A stretch of 64,000 nt of DNA from DASWJZ01 sp963720705 (GTDB taxonomy: Bacteria > Pseudomonadota > Alphaproteobacteria > Rhizobiales > Afifellaceae), in assembly GCA_963720705.1 (NCBI GenBank), contig CAVRGJ010000003.1:124001-188000 (forward strand), given 5' to 3'. The position numbers and the translations under genes are program-made. Below are positions 51,774 through 60,932 of this stretch, piece after piece (positions within the stretch are counted from its first letter, which is position 1; every line of letters starts with the position of its first letter). The notes beneath the pieces were generated by a model that ran no database searches, was not told the DNA's origin, and saw only the letters and a program-made list of their open reading frames with translations.

Positions 51774-53183
51774 ATGAGCAACGCTTCCGAGGTCATGAAG
51801 ACCATCAAGGACAATGACGTGAAATACGTGGACGTGCGCTTCACCGATCCGCGCGGGAAGATGCAGCACGTCACGATGGACGTTTCTCAAATCGATGAGG
51901 ACGCCTTCGCGGACGGCCTGATGTTCGACGGATCGTCGATCGCCGGCTGGAAGGCGATTCACCAGTCGGACATGACGTTGATGATGGACCCGGAGGCGGC
52001 GGCGATCGACCCTTTCTTCGCGCAGACGACGCTCGCGATCTTCTGCGACATCCTCGATCCCGGCACCGGTGAGCCTTACAACCGCGATCCGCGCACGACG
52101 GCCAAGAAGGCGATCGCATACCTGCAATCGCTCGGCATCGGCGACACCTGCTATTTCGGACCGGAAGCCGAGTTCTTCATCTTCGACGACGTGCGCTTCT
52201 CGGCCACGCCCTACAACACCGGCTTCAAGCTCAATTCATCGGAGTTCCCTACCAATAGCGACACCGAGTACGAGGGCGGCAACCTCGGCCACCGCATGCG
52301 CACCAAGGGCGGCTATTTCCCCGTGCCGCCGATGGACTCAGCGCAGGACATCCGCTCCGACATGCTGATGTACATGGCGCAAATGGGTGTGCCGGTCGAA
52401 AAGCATCACCACGAGGTGGCGGCGGCTCAGCATGAGCTCGGTATCAAGTTCCAGACGCTGATCAAGGCTGCGGACAGCCTGCAGCTCTACAAGTACTGCA
52501 TTCATCAGACCGCGCAGGCCTACGGCAAGACGGTCACGTTCATGCCGAAGCCGGTGTTCGGAGATAACGGCTCTGGCATGCACGTCCACCAGTCGATCTG
52601 GAAGGGCGGAAAGCCGGTCTTCGCCGGCAACAAATACGCCGACCTTTCCGACGAATGCCTGTTCTATATCGGCGGCATCTTGAAGCACGCGAAGGCGATC
52701 AACGCCTTCACCAATCCGACCACCAACTCCTACAAGCGCCTGGTGCCAGGGTATGAGGCGCCGGTGCTGCTCGCCTACTCGGCGCGCAATCGCTCGGCCT
52801 CATGCCGCATCCCGGTAACGAGCTCGCCGAAGGGCAAGCGCGTCGAGGTGCGCTTCCCCGATCCCGGCGCGAACCCGTATCTCGGCTTCACCGCCATGCT
52901 GATGGCCGGGCTCGACGGCATCAAGAACAAGCTCCATCCGGGCGATCCGATGGACAAGGACCTCTACGATCTGCCGCCGGACGAGCTGAAGCAGATCCCG
53001 ACGGTCTGCGGCTCCCTCAGGCAAGCTCTTGGCGAGCTCGACGCCGACCGCGATTTCCTGAAGGCGGGCGGCGTCTTCGACGACGATCAGATCGATGCCT
53101 ACATCGAGCTGAAGTGGCAGGAGAACATGCGCTACGAGATGACGCCGCATCCGGTCGAATACGACATGTACTATTCGGTTTGA
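51774..53183 (+). CDS. glnA: Glutamine synthetase, type I
   Basis: GS makes glutamine from glutamate, ammonia and ATP, the main ammonium assimilation step. With the start at ATG 51774 (GAGGGA 4 bases upstream) the dodecameric enzyme has 469 residues. Signatures are DGSSIAGWKAI, GPEAEFFIFDDV, the metal and ATP motif KPVFGDNGSGMHVHQSIWKGG, the NRSASCRIP substrate segment and the adenylylation site Tyr in DPMDKDLYDLPPDE (about residue 398). It is therefore a GSI-beta enzyme under GlnE control. It follows glnB by 72 bases. Confidence 0.97.
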   Translation: MSNASEVMKTIKDNDVKYVDVRFTDPRGKMQHVTMDVSQIDEDAFADGLMFDGSSIAGWKAIHQSDMTLMMDPEAAAIDPFFAQTTLAIFCDILDPGTGEPYNRDPRTTAKKAIAYLQSLGIGDTCYFGPEAEFFIFDDVRFSATPYNTGFKLNSSEFPTNSDTEYEGGNLGHRMRTKGGYFPVPPMDSAQDIRSDMLMYMAQMGVPVEKHHHEVAAAQHELGIKFQTLIKAADSLQLYKYCIHQTAQAYGKTVTFMPKPVFGDNGSGMHVHQSIWKGGKPVFAGNKYADLSDECLFYIGGILKHAKAINAFTNPTTNSYKRLVPGYEAPVLLAYSARNRSASCRIPVTSSPKGKRVEVRFPDPGANPYLGFTAMLMAGLDGIKNKLHPGDPMDKDLYDLPPDELKQIPTVCGSLRQALGELDADRDFLKAGGVFDDDQIDAYIELKWQENMRYEMTPHPVEYDMYYSV

Positions 53184-53202
53184 CCGCGCGTCTTTGTCAG
53201 CG

Positions 53203-53237
53203 AGGCCGCCGCCAAATACGCGGCGGCCTTCTTTTTG
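53203..53237 (+). terminator. Intrinsic terminator after glnA
   Basis: AGGCCGCCGC / GCGGCGGCCT (10-bp stem, 7-base loop) followed by TCTTTTTG, starting 19 bases after the glnA stop. It should also slow transcription from the convergent sugar kinase. Confidence 0.85.
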
Positions 53238-53315
53238 CTGTCTCGATCAGACCGATGAGCCAGAGCGCAACGCGATCAAGTTAAGGTGTCGAGCGCCGTC
53301 GTGGGCGCCCGACTT

Positions 53316-54251
53316 CTATTTCAGGAACTCCTTGAGCTCCGCGCGCGTCGGCGGATCGGCGCCGACCCGGCTGCACGTTATTGCCGCGACGGCGAGCGCG
53401 AAATCGAGAACCTCTGCAAGCTGCGGCTCCGTCAGATGAAGAAGCGCCTCGCAGTCGAGCGCCTTCAGATCGGCGAGCGCGGCAAGCAGCCCGCCCATGG
53501 CGGAATCGCCGGCGCCGACCGTATCCACCACCTTCACCTTGCGCGCCTTGCGCGTGACCTCTCCGTTGCGGGCGAAGATCGTCGCGCCCTCGCCGCCGCG
53601 CGTGAAGAGGACGATACGCGCCTCCTCGGCGAGCCATTTCGCGGCCAGGTCGGCGATATCTTTCCCGGGCGCGATCCACTCGAGGTCGGCACCGCTGAGC
53701 TTGATGACGTGCGCCTGCGCAAAGAAGGTCGTAAGCCGCGCACGGTAGCCCGCCTCGTCATCGACCAGGCCGGCGCGAATGTTCGGGTCGAAGCTGATGA
53801 TGCGCTGTCCGGCCTCGCGCCGCATCAGCTCGGCGAAGGCGTTCGCCGCCGGAAGGCGGATCAGCGACAATGAGCCGAAATGCAGCGTGCTCACCTTCGG
53901 CTCGATCCGCTTCATGTCCTCAAGCCGCCAGTGCCGCGCCGCCGCTTCGCTGTCGTAGAAGGCGTAGCGCGGCTCCTCGCCGTCGAGATTGACGAACGCG
54001 AGCATGGTCGGCCGGTCGAGCCTTGCGACGTAGTCCATGGCAACGCCGTTCGATTTCAGCATTGCCGCGATCTGGTCGCCGAAGAAGTCGGTCGAAAGGC
54101 CGCCGACGAAGCCGACCGGAACGCCAAGGCGCGCGAGCGTCAGGGCAACGTTGCCGGGCGAACCGCCGACGGCGGGTCGATAAGCATGCGAGCCGTCGCG
54201 CGCCTCCGTCGGGATGAAATCGATCAGCATCTCGCCGTGGCAGAGGATCAT
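53316..54251 (-). CDS. PfkB-family carbohydrate kinase (fructokinase-like)
   Basis: A 311-residue ribokinase-fold sugar kinase. The N-terminus MILCHGEMLIDFIPTEA and the AVGGSPGNVALTLARLG motif resemble fructokinases. The C-terminal ATP and anion-hole motif is DTVGAGDSAMGGLL with the catalytic Asp. The start has GGGAG upstream. The exact sugar cannot be fixed: fructose is likely, but ribose or another ketose is possible. It is convergent with glnA and stands alone. Confidence 0.85.
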   Translation of the reverse strand: MILCHGEMLIDFIPTEARDGSHAYRPAVGGSPGNVALTLARLGVPVGFVGGLSTDFFGDQIAAMLKSNGVAMDYVARLDRPTMLAFVNLDGEEPRYAFYDSEAAARHWRLEDMKRIEPKVSTLHFGSLSLIRLPAANAFAELMRREAGQRIISFDPNIRAGLVDDEAGYRARLTTFFAQAHVIKLSGADLEWIAPGKDIADLAAKWLAEEARIVLFTRGGEGATIFARNGEVTRKARKVKVVDTVGAGDSAMGGLLAALADLKALDCEALLHLTEPQLAEVLDFALAVAAITCSRVGADPPTRAELKEFLK

Positions 54252-54466
54252 TCGGCACTCCCACCCTCAGCGCGCAGTCTCGGTCGCCGGCGCATCGCCA
54301 CCACTATGGCGGCCCCGGCGCCCCGGTCCACAGCGAAATGCCACGCGTGACCATGCGTGTCGACAAAAGCCGGCCGCGTCCAGATATCGGCGTGAACACT
54401 GCAAAGGACGCCATCCCGATGTAGCGACGCACCACCTTCCCACCCGTGGCCCTGCAACCCACGGGA

Positions 54467-54748
54467 ATGAAGATGGAGACGATCAGATTGCGGCGGGCGG
54501 CCTTAGGCTGTGTGCTCGATGCCCTGCCGAGATGGCGAAAGACAGGGGTGCGGATCGCCAATCACAAGATCAGGGCCAGCGGCGAGCCGCGCGAGTGGCT
54601 GACCGTCTTCCGTAAGGATGGCTCGCTGATCCTGTGGGAGCATTTCCCCGACTGGAAACTTCTTGGACGGCTGTCGGCGGCGGATTTGGGACGCGCCGGG
54701 CAGGTGAGCCCAAGGCTGGTGCAAAAGCTCAACGCTCTCTTCCAGTAG
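54467..54748 (+). CDS. Hypothetical protein
   Basis: A small open frame of about 93 residues from ATG 54467 (an in-frame GTG at 54446 would add 7). It has no signal peptide or membrane segment. The middle reads RIANHKIRASGEPREWLTVFRKDGSLILWEHFPDWKLLG in two parts, with a balanced, protein-like composition and high third-position GC. I do not recognise it. There is no strong ribosome-binding site. It lies between the divergent sugar kinase and the convergent Opp operon; the 215 bases before it hold nothing else I can see. Confidence 0.45.
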   Translation: MKMETIRLRRAALGCVLDALPRWRKTGVRIANHKIRASGEPREWLTVFRKDGSLILWEHFPDWKLLGRLSAADLGRAGQVSPRLVQKLNALFQ

Positions 54749-54788
54749 CAGCGCAGTGCCGCGCCAATGCGGGGCTGAACTGACCGGG

Positions 54789-54821
54789 CCTGGATCGTGC
54801 GCCGCTCGGCGCCGATCCAGG
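54789..54821. other. Long hairpin after the Opp operon
   Basis: CCTGGATCG-T-GCGCC / GGCGC-CGATCCAGG, a 14-bp stem with one bulged base, lies 18 bases after the last opp stop and between two convergent genes. No T-run follows on either strand. It could block or stabilise mRNA ends. Confidence 0.5.
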
Positions 54822-54838
54822 TCACACCGACACTTGGC

Positions 54839-56470
54839 TCACTGCACCGCCGCGCTTGCGATCCCTCCCGCGATCGGTGCGCCGAAGGCCGCCAACATCA
54901 GGGCCTGCGTGTACGGGTCCTTCGGATCGGAGAATATCTCTTCGGAGGAGCCTCGCTCCACGACCTGGCCCTCCTTCATGACGATGACCTCGTCGGCCAT
55001 CGCTCGCACGACGGCAAGGTCGTGGCTGATGAAGAGGTAGGACAATCCGTGGGTTCGCTGCAGCCTTCTCAGAAGCTCCACGATTTCTTTTTGCACCGAG
55101 CGGTCGAGTGCCGATGTCGGTTCGTCGAGTACCACTACTTTGGGCTTCAGAATCATCGTGCGAGCAATTGCGATCCGCTGCCGTTGGCCGCCGGAGAACT
55201 CGTGCGGGAAGCGATTGCGCATCGCCGGGTCGAGTTGCACTTCCTGAAGTGCCGTGACTGCGCGCCGGTCGCGCTCGGCGCGCGGCAGTTCAGGTTCATG
55301 CACCAGAAGCCCCTCGGTGACGATCTGGCCGACGGTGAGGCGCGGGGAGAGAGAGCCGTAGGGGTCCTGGAAAACGATCTGCAGCTCGCGGCGGAGCCAG
55401 CGATCCTTCTTGAGGTCGAGCGCGCGCAGATCCTTGCCCTCGAAGCGGATCACGCCCTCCGCCGGAAGCAGCCGCAACAGCGCCCGCCCGAGCGTCGACT
55501 TGCCGGAGCCCGACTCGCCGACGATGCCGATCGTCTGTCCCTCATGGAGCGTGAGCGAGACGCGATCCACCGCCTTGAGCTCGAAACCGCTGCCGCTGAA
55601 GAAGCCGCCACCGATGTGAAACGTCACGCGCACGTTGCCGGCCTCAAGCAGCGGCCGAGCGTCGTCGGGAACCGGCGGCTTTGTCCCCTCCGGCTCAGCC
55701 GCAAGCAGCATCTTCGTGTATTCGTGGTTCGGGCTCGCGAAGATGCGGGCGACCGGCCCGGCTTCCACGACCTCCCCTGCCCGCATCACGTAGACGCTGT
55801 CGGCGAAGCGGCGCACGATGCCGAGGTCGTGGGTGATGAAGATCACCGCCATGCCGAGGCGTTCCTGAAGCTGCTTCAAGAGCTCCAGAATCTGCGCCTG
55901 GATCGTCACGTCGAGCGCCGTGGTCGGCTCGTCGGCGATCAGGATGTCGGGATCGTTGGCGAGCGCCATTGCGATCATCACCCGCTGCCGCTGCCCTCCC
56001 GAGAGCTCGTGCGGATAGGCGTCGACTCGCCGTCCCGGCTGCGAAATCTGCACGAGATCGAGGAGCTCGACCGCGCGCTCGCGCGCCTGCCTGTGGCTGA
56101 GGCCGGAATGCTTGATGAGCGGCTCCGCGATCTGTTCGCCAACCCGGTAGAGCGGGTCGAGCGAGGTCATCGGCTCCTGGAAGATCATGGTGATCCGGCT
56201 GCCGCGGATATGGTTGAGCTTCGCCTGGCTTAGCCCGATCAGCTCCTCGCCGCGGTAGCGGACTGACCCCGTGACCCGCCCGTTCGTGGCGAGAAGCCCC
56301 ATCGCCGCCATCACGGTCTGGCTTTTACCCGACCCGGACTCGCCGACGACCGCAACCGTCTCGCGCGGCATCACGTCCATGGCGAGCCGCTTCACCGCGT
56401 GCACCTCGCCGCCAGGCAGGCGGAAGCGCACGTCGAGGTCGCGGATGGCAAGGACGGGCTCCGCGCTCAT
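54839..56470 (-). CDS. Peptide ABC transporter ATPase with two fused nucleotide-binding domains (OppD-OppF/YejF type)
   Basis: A 543-residue fusion of two ABC ATPases that powers oligopeptide uptake. The first domain (about 1-260) has Walker A GESGSGKSQT, signature LSGGQRQRVMIAMA and Walker B DILIADEPTTALD. The second (about 280-540) has GESGSGKSTLGR, FSGGQRQRIAIART and KVVVLDEPTSALD. Both domains look active. Each ends with an OppD/F-type C-terminal segment (NHEYTKMLLAAEP; DPYTQALMLAAF). The fusion is the YejF arrangement. It follows oppC by 5 bases. Confidence 0.92.
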   Translation of the reverse strand: MSAEPVLAIRDLDVRFRLPGGEVHAVKRLAMDVMPRETVAVVGESGSGKSQTVMAAMGLLATNGRVTGSVRYRGEELIGLSQAKLNHIRGSRITMIFQEPMTSLDPLYRVGEQIAEPLIKHSGLSHRQARERAVELLDLVQISQPGRRVDAYPHELSGGQRQRVMIAMALANDPDILIADEPTTALDVTIQAQILELLKQLQERLGMAVIFITHDLGIVRRFADSVYVMRAGEVVEAGPVARIFASPNHEYTKMLLAAEPEGTKPPVPDDARPLLEAGNVRVTFHIGGGFFSGSGFELKAVDRVSLTLHEGQTIGIVGESGSGKSTLGRALLRLLPAEGVIRFEGKDLRALDLKKDRWLRRELQIVFQDPYGSLSPRLTVGQIVTEGLLVHEPELPRAERDRRAVTALQEVQLDPAMRNRFPHEFSGGQRQRIAIARTMILKPKVVVLDEPTSALDRSVQKEIVELLRRLQRTHGLSYLFISHDLAVVRAMADEVIVMKEGQVVERGSSEEIFSDPKDPYTQALMLAAFGAPIAGGIASAAVQ

Positions 56471-56475
56471 GGCCC

Positions 56476-57594
56476 TCAGCGGTCCTTCGGATCGAGCGCG
56501 TCCCGAAGGCCGTCGCCGAGGAAGTTCAACGCAAAGAGCGTGGAAGTCAGGAAGATCGAAGGAAAGATCAGAAGCCAGGTCGCCGACGGGATGTTCTTTG
56601 CACCTTCCGCAATCAGCACGCCCCAGCTCGCCATCGGCTCCTGCACGCCGAGGCCAAGATAGGAGAGGAAGCTTTCCAGGATGATTACCTGCGGCACGAG
56701 CAGCGTCATGTAGATGACGACCGGGCCGAGCGTGTTCGGCACGACGTGGCGGCGAAGCATCGCCGCCGGCGACACGCCCAGCGCGATCGCCGCCTGCACG
56801 TACTCCTGCCGTTTGATCGACAGCGTCTGACCGCGCACGATGCGCGCCATGTCAAGCCAGAGCACCGCACCGACGGCGATGAACATCAGCACGAAGTTTC
56901 GACCGAAGAAGACCACCAGCAGGATGACGAAGAAGATGAATGGAAGAGAATAGAGCACGTCGACGATGCGCATCATCACCTCGTCGACACGCCCGCCGAG
57001 GAAGCCCGACGTCGCGCCGTAAAGGACACCGATGACCACCGCGACGATTCCGGCAAGCAGGCCGATCGCGAGCGAGATGCGGCCGGCGATCAGCGTGCGC
57101 GTAAGGAGATCGCGGCCGTTGTTGTCGGTGCCGAAGAGAAAATAGATGCGCTTGACCCGCGCCGAGAGGGTCATCTCGAGACCGTCGGCCGACGTCTCCT
57201 CAACCTGTGATTCCTCGAACGTGCTGGAGCGGTCGAGATAGCGCGTGACGCGGGGATCGATCCGGCTGCTCGATGCAACCTTGACGAAGACGCGATCGCC
57301 CTTCTCTTCCCACGACACGAGGTCGACGCGCGCGCGGGAAAGCGCCGCCCGCAGCGCCGCTTCCGTCTGGTCGCCCTGCGGATAGGGCGAGAGGCTCGGC
57401 GCGACGCGGACGTAGTCCTGATAGATCGTCGTGAAATCGTGGCCGGTCAGAGACGGACCGACGATGCAGGCGATGGTCATCAGGACGAGATAGACGGCGC
57501 TGATAGCGGCCGCCTTGTTGGCCCTGAGCCGCAGCCAGGCGTCGCCCCAGAGCGAGCGACCGCCGAAGGCGCCAGGGATCGCAGCGTCAGTCAT
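56476..57594 (-). CDS. oppC: Peptide ABC transporter permease OppC/YejE type
   Basis: An inner-membrane permease with 372 residues. After the first helix (about 30-50) lies a long periplasmic loop of about 110 residues, typical of OppC/YejE, then five helices. LFGTDNNGRDLLTRTLIAGRISL leads into the permease domain, and the cytoplasmic coupling motif EYVQAAIALGVSPAAMLRRHVVPN is the EAA loop that docks to the ATPase. It overlaps the oppB stop by 8 bases. Confidence 0.93.
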   Translation of the reverse strand: MTDAAIPGAFGGRSLWGDAWLRLRANKAAAISAVYLVLMTIACIVGPSLTGHDFTTIYQDYVRVAPSLSPYPQGDQTEAALRAALSRARVDLVSWEEKGDRVFVKVASSSRIDPRVTRYLDRSSTFEESQVEETSADGLEMTLSARVKRIYFLFGTDNNGRDLLTRTLIAGRISLAIGLLAGIVAVVIGVLYGATSGFLGGRVDEVMMRIVDVLYSLPFIFFVILLVVFFGRNFVLMFIAVGAVLWLDMARIVRGQTLSIKRQEYVQAAIALGVSPAAMLRRHVVPNTLGPVVIYMTLLVPQVIILESFLSYLGLGVQEPMASWGVLIAEGAKNIPSATWLLIFPSIFLTSTLFALNFLGDGLRDALDPKDR

Positions 57595-58510
57595 AGCGCA
57601 CCCTCGGATCGATCAGCGCATAGAGGAGATCGACGATCAGGTTGAACGCGATGATGAAGATCCCGATCACGACGACCGTTCCCATCACGAGCGTGTAGTC
57701 GCGGTTCAGCGCCGCATCTACGAAGTAGCGTCCGACCCCCGGTATCGCGAAAATCGTCTCAACGATCACCGATCCGGTAAGAAGCGCCGCCGCTGCTGGA
57801 CCCGCGTAGGAGATCACTGGGAGGATGGCACTCCGCGCGGCGTGTTTGCCGACCACCGTCCAGGCGGAGAGCCCGAGCGAGCGCGCCGTGCGCACATGGT
57901 TCGAGCGAAGCGCCTCGATCATCGAGCCGCGCATCAGACGCGCCACGATCGCGACCTGCGGAAGTGCAAGCGTCACGACCGGTCCGATCTTGTTGAGGAT
58001 TCCACCGCCTCCCCAGCCGGCGACCGGTACCCAGGCGAGATAGAGCGCGAATACGAGCTGATAGAGAGGCGCGATGACGAAGGTCGGCACCGTGCTGCCG
58101 ACCGTTGCAACTGCGATCACCGTGTAGTCGCCGCTCCGGTTCTGGTTGAGCGCCGCGACGATGCCGAGCGCGCCGCCCACGATCAGCGCAAGCGACAGCG
58201 CCGCTGCGCCAAGCTGAATGGAGACCGGGAGGCCGACCCGGAAGAGGTCGGCGACGGTGAAATCAGGAAGGACGTAGCTCGGCCCGAAATCGCCGTGGAG
58301 GAGGTGGCTCAGATAGCGGAGGTACTGTTCCCAGAGCGGCTCGTCGAGATGATAGACGCGCTCCAGGTTCGCTTTCACCACCGGGTTAAGCCCGTGCTCC
58401 TGGTTGAACGGCCCGCCCGGCGCGACGCGCATCAGGAAGAACGAGATCGTGACGATCAGGAAGAGCGTCGGAATGGCGGTCAGGAGCCGCCTGATCACGT
58501 AGCGCAGCAT
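57587..58510 (-). CDS. oppB: Peptide ABC transporter permease OppB/YejB type
   Basis: The second permease of the peptide importer, 307 residues from ATG 58508-58510 (MLRYVIRRLLTAIPTLFLI). It has six helices, the DEPLWEQYLRYLSHLLHGDFG periplasmic segment typical of OppB/DppB and the EAA loop HVRTARSLGLSAWTVVGKHAARSAILP in two parts. It lies 62 bases after oppA. Confidence 0.93.
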   Translation of the reverse strand: MLRYVIRRLLTAIPTLFLIVTISFFLMRVAPGGPFNQEHGLNPVVKANLERVYHLDEPLWEQYLRYLSHLLHGDFGPSYVLPDFTVADLFRVGLPVSIQLGAAALSLALIVGGALGIVAALNQNRSGDYTVIAVATVGSTVPTFVIAPLYQLVFALYLAWVPVAGWGGGGILNKIGPVVTLALPQVAIVARLMRGSMIEALRSNHVRTARSLGLSAWTVVGKHAARSAILPVISYAGPAAAALLTGSVIVETIFAIPGVGRYFVDAALNRDYTLVMGTVVVIGIFIIAFNLIVDLLYALIDPRVRYD

Positions 58511-58572
58511 CGCCCCGCCTGCCCCCAAAGGAGGCTCGCCGCCCTCCTTTCGGAAGACGGCGAGCTGTCAAG

Positions 58573-60154
58573 CTATTCGACGCTCATGAAGCGGGTCGGG
58601 TGCTTGTCCATGACGTTGTCCTCCCAGCCTTTGAGGCGGTCGGACACAAGTGTGTGGTAGCTGTAGAAGAGCAGCGGCAGCACGCAGAGGTCCCGTGCGA
58701 CGCCGATCTTCTCCGCGTCCTGGAGCTCCTGCATGCGCTTCGCCGGATCGGTTTCGGCGGCGGCCTTGACGAGGTCGCCGTCGAAGTCGGCATTGGAGTA
58801 CTGGCTGTAGTTGTTGCCGGCTCCGGTCTTGCAAAGGTCCAGGAAGTTCTCCGGGTCCTTGTAGTCGGCGATCCACCCGGCGCGCGCCACGTCGAACTCG
58901 CCGTGGTTCTCGAGATTAGCGTAGTGCGTCTTCGTATCGGTGTTGAGGAGCGTCACGTCGACGCCAAGCGGCTTCAGCTGCTCCTGGATCGCGACCGCCG
59001 TGTTCTTGTGGTTCTCCGACGTGTTGTAGCGGATCTCCATATGCAGCGGATGGTCGGCCGTATACCCGAGCCCTTCGAGGATCTTCTTCGCCTCGTCCTC
59101 GCGGTCGAGCTGATCCATGCCGGCGTAGTCGGCCGCCTGCGCCTCGTAGCCGCGCGATTCCCGGCGGCACGAACGAGAACGCTGGGATCATTGTGTTCTG
59201 CCACACGCTCTCGGCGAGGAAGCTTCGGTCGATCCCGAGCGAAATCGCCTTGCGCACGTCGGGGTTCGACCACGGCTCCTCGGTCAGCTTGAACACATAG
59301 TAGTAGGTGCCGAGATAAGGCCCGACGCGCACCTGGTCGCCGAACTTCGCCTTGATGTCTGCAAGCTGCTCGGTCGGGAAGTCGTCGTTGGAATCGAGCT
59401 CGCCCGCCTCGAAGCGCTTCACCGCCGTCGAGCGGTCCTCCGTCGGGATGTAGTTGACCTTGTCGATCTTCACGTTGGCGGCGTCATAGAACAGCGGGTT
59501 CTTGACGAGCGTGATGTGGTCGTTCGGGATGAACTCGGCGAGCGTGTAAGCGCCGTTCGAGACGAGGTTCCCCGGCTTCGTGAAATCGTCGCCGAACTTC
59601 TCAACGTTCGCCTTGCTCACCGCGTAGGTGGCCTGGTGCGTGAGCATTTCCAGGAAGTACGGGGTCGGCGCGTTCAAGGTGACTTGGAACGTGTAGTCGT
59701 CGAGCGCCTTCACGCCGAGCTCGTCGGGCTGCTTCGTGCCGGCGGTGATCTCTTCGGCGTTGACGACGGGCGCCAGCATGTAGGCGTATTCCGCGGCGGT
59801 CGCGGGCGTCACCAGACGCTCCCACGAGAAGACGAAGTCGCTCGCCGTCACCGGCGTGCCGTCGGACCACTTGCCGTCCTTGCGAAGATGGAAGGTCCAG
59901 ACGGTCTGGTCGTCGGAGACGTCCCAGCTTTCGGCGGCGCCTGGTACGGCCTCGGCCTTGGCGTTCTCGGTCGTCAGGCCCAGGAAAAGGTCGCGCAGGA
60001 TGTGCGCCTCGTAAACGGTCGACGTCTTGTGCGGGTCGAGCAACTCCGGATCGGCGGAATTGCCGCGGTTGTAGACCATCTCCGCGGATGCTGCACCGGA
60101 CAGCATCGCTGCAAGCGCGATACCGGCCGAGATGCGTACCAATCTCTTCAGCAT
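58573..60154 (-). CDS. oppA: Oligopeptide ABC transporter substrate-binding protein OppA (frameshifted)
   Basis: The periplasmic peptide-binding protein. It starts at ATG 60152-60154 with AGGAGG 8 bases upstream, and has a signal peptide ending GAASA. The first frame runs with family motifs (DPELLDPHKTSTVYEAHIL, SDGTPVTASDFVFSWERL, PDVRKAISLGIDR) to SFVPPGIA at about 59152. The second frame resumes at GYEAQAADYAGMDQLDREDEA and ends normally. Removing one base or adding two in the GCGCG run at about 59149-59156 restores about 526 residues. The other opp genes are intact, so an error or a recent mutation is likely. Confidence 0.88.
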
Positions 60155-60296
60155 ATACGAGCCTCCTGTCCGACGGGGACGCCGATTGGCGCTTGCGTGA
60201 ACCCTATCCTTGTCCCGGCGGCGCGACAATCTGCCTTTGGCGGCGCGTGAACGAGACGGGTGAAATCGCACGAATCCGCTTGAAGGCGGCCCGAGC

Positions 60297-60911
60297 GTGG
60301 ATCACATAGTCGCAGCGACGGAAGCCGCGGAATCAGCCGCGCAAGCGGGGGAGGCCTCGCGATCTCGAATGCCAGACGACAGTAGGCGACGCGGCTCGAA
60401 ACGCGACGGTTTCGAGATTCGCGCGGCGCACTTGGCCGACATCGACGCTCTCGTACGATTGGAGGCGGAATGCTTTGCTTCCGACAAGCTGAGCCGTCGC
60501 AGCTTCCTGCGGTTCGCCAAAAGCCCGTCGGCAGCCTTTCTCATCGCCTGCCGCGCCGATCGGAAGGAGGACCCGGTCGGGTACGCCATCGTGCTTTTCC
60601 GTCGCGGCGGGAGGAGTGCTCGGCTTTATTCGATAGCGGTCTCCTCGGAGGCGGCGGGCCGGGGCGCCGGATCCGGGCTCCTTGCCGCCGCCGAGGAGAT
60701 AGCGCGAAGGCGGGGCGCGGAGCGCCTGCATCTTGAGGTGCGCGCCGACAATCCGTCAGCCATTCGCCTCTACCGCCTCAAAGGCTACCGGGAACTCGGC
60801 GCGCGCGACGGCTATTATGAAGACGGCATGAGAGCCCTCCTCTTCTCCCGCGCGCTCCCTGTCGCGGCCACCACGACGGCCGCGCAGCGCGGCCTTCGCC
60901 GCGCCGCCTAA
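60297..60911 (+). CDS. GNAT-family N-acetyltransferase
   Basis: A 204-residue protein with a single GNAT domain (about 40-185): FEIRAAHLADIDALVRLEAECF, then LYSIAVSSEAAGRGAGSGLLAAAEEIA, where GRGAGSG fits the acetyl-CoA loop (Q/RxxGxG/A), and LEVRADNPSAIRLYRLKGYREL. The start is uncertain: GTG 60297 is the longest frame, but ATG 60369 begins closer to the domain. It lies 21 bases before a RimK-like ligase gene. In other proteobacteria such a GNAT is often fused to a C39-like peptidase and paired with the ligase (by memory); no peptidase part is present here. The substrate is unknown. It is divergent from oppA. Confidence 0.85.
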   Translation: MDHIVAATEAAESAAQAGEASRSRMPDDSRRRGSKRDGFEIRAAHLADIDALVRLEAECFASDKLSRRSFLRFAKSPSAAFLIACRADRKEDPVGYAIVLFRRGGRSARLYSIAVSSEAAGRGAGSGLLAAAEEIARRRGAERLHLEVRADNPSAIRLYRLKGYRELGARDGYYEDGMRALLFSRALPVAATTTAAQRGLRRAA

Positions 60912-60932
60912 GGACCCTCGGAACTTCTAAGC

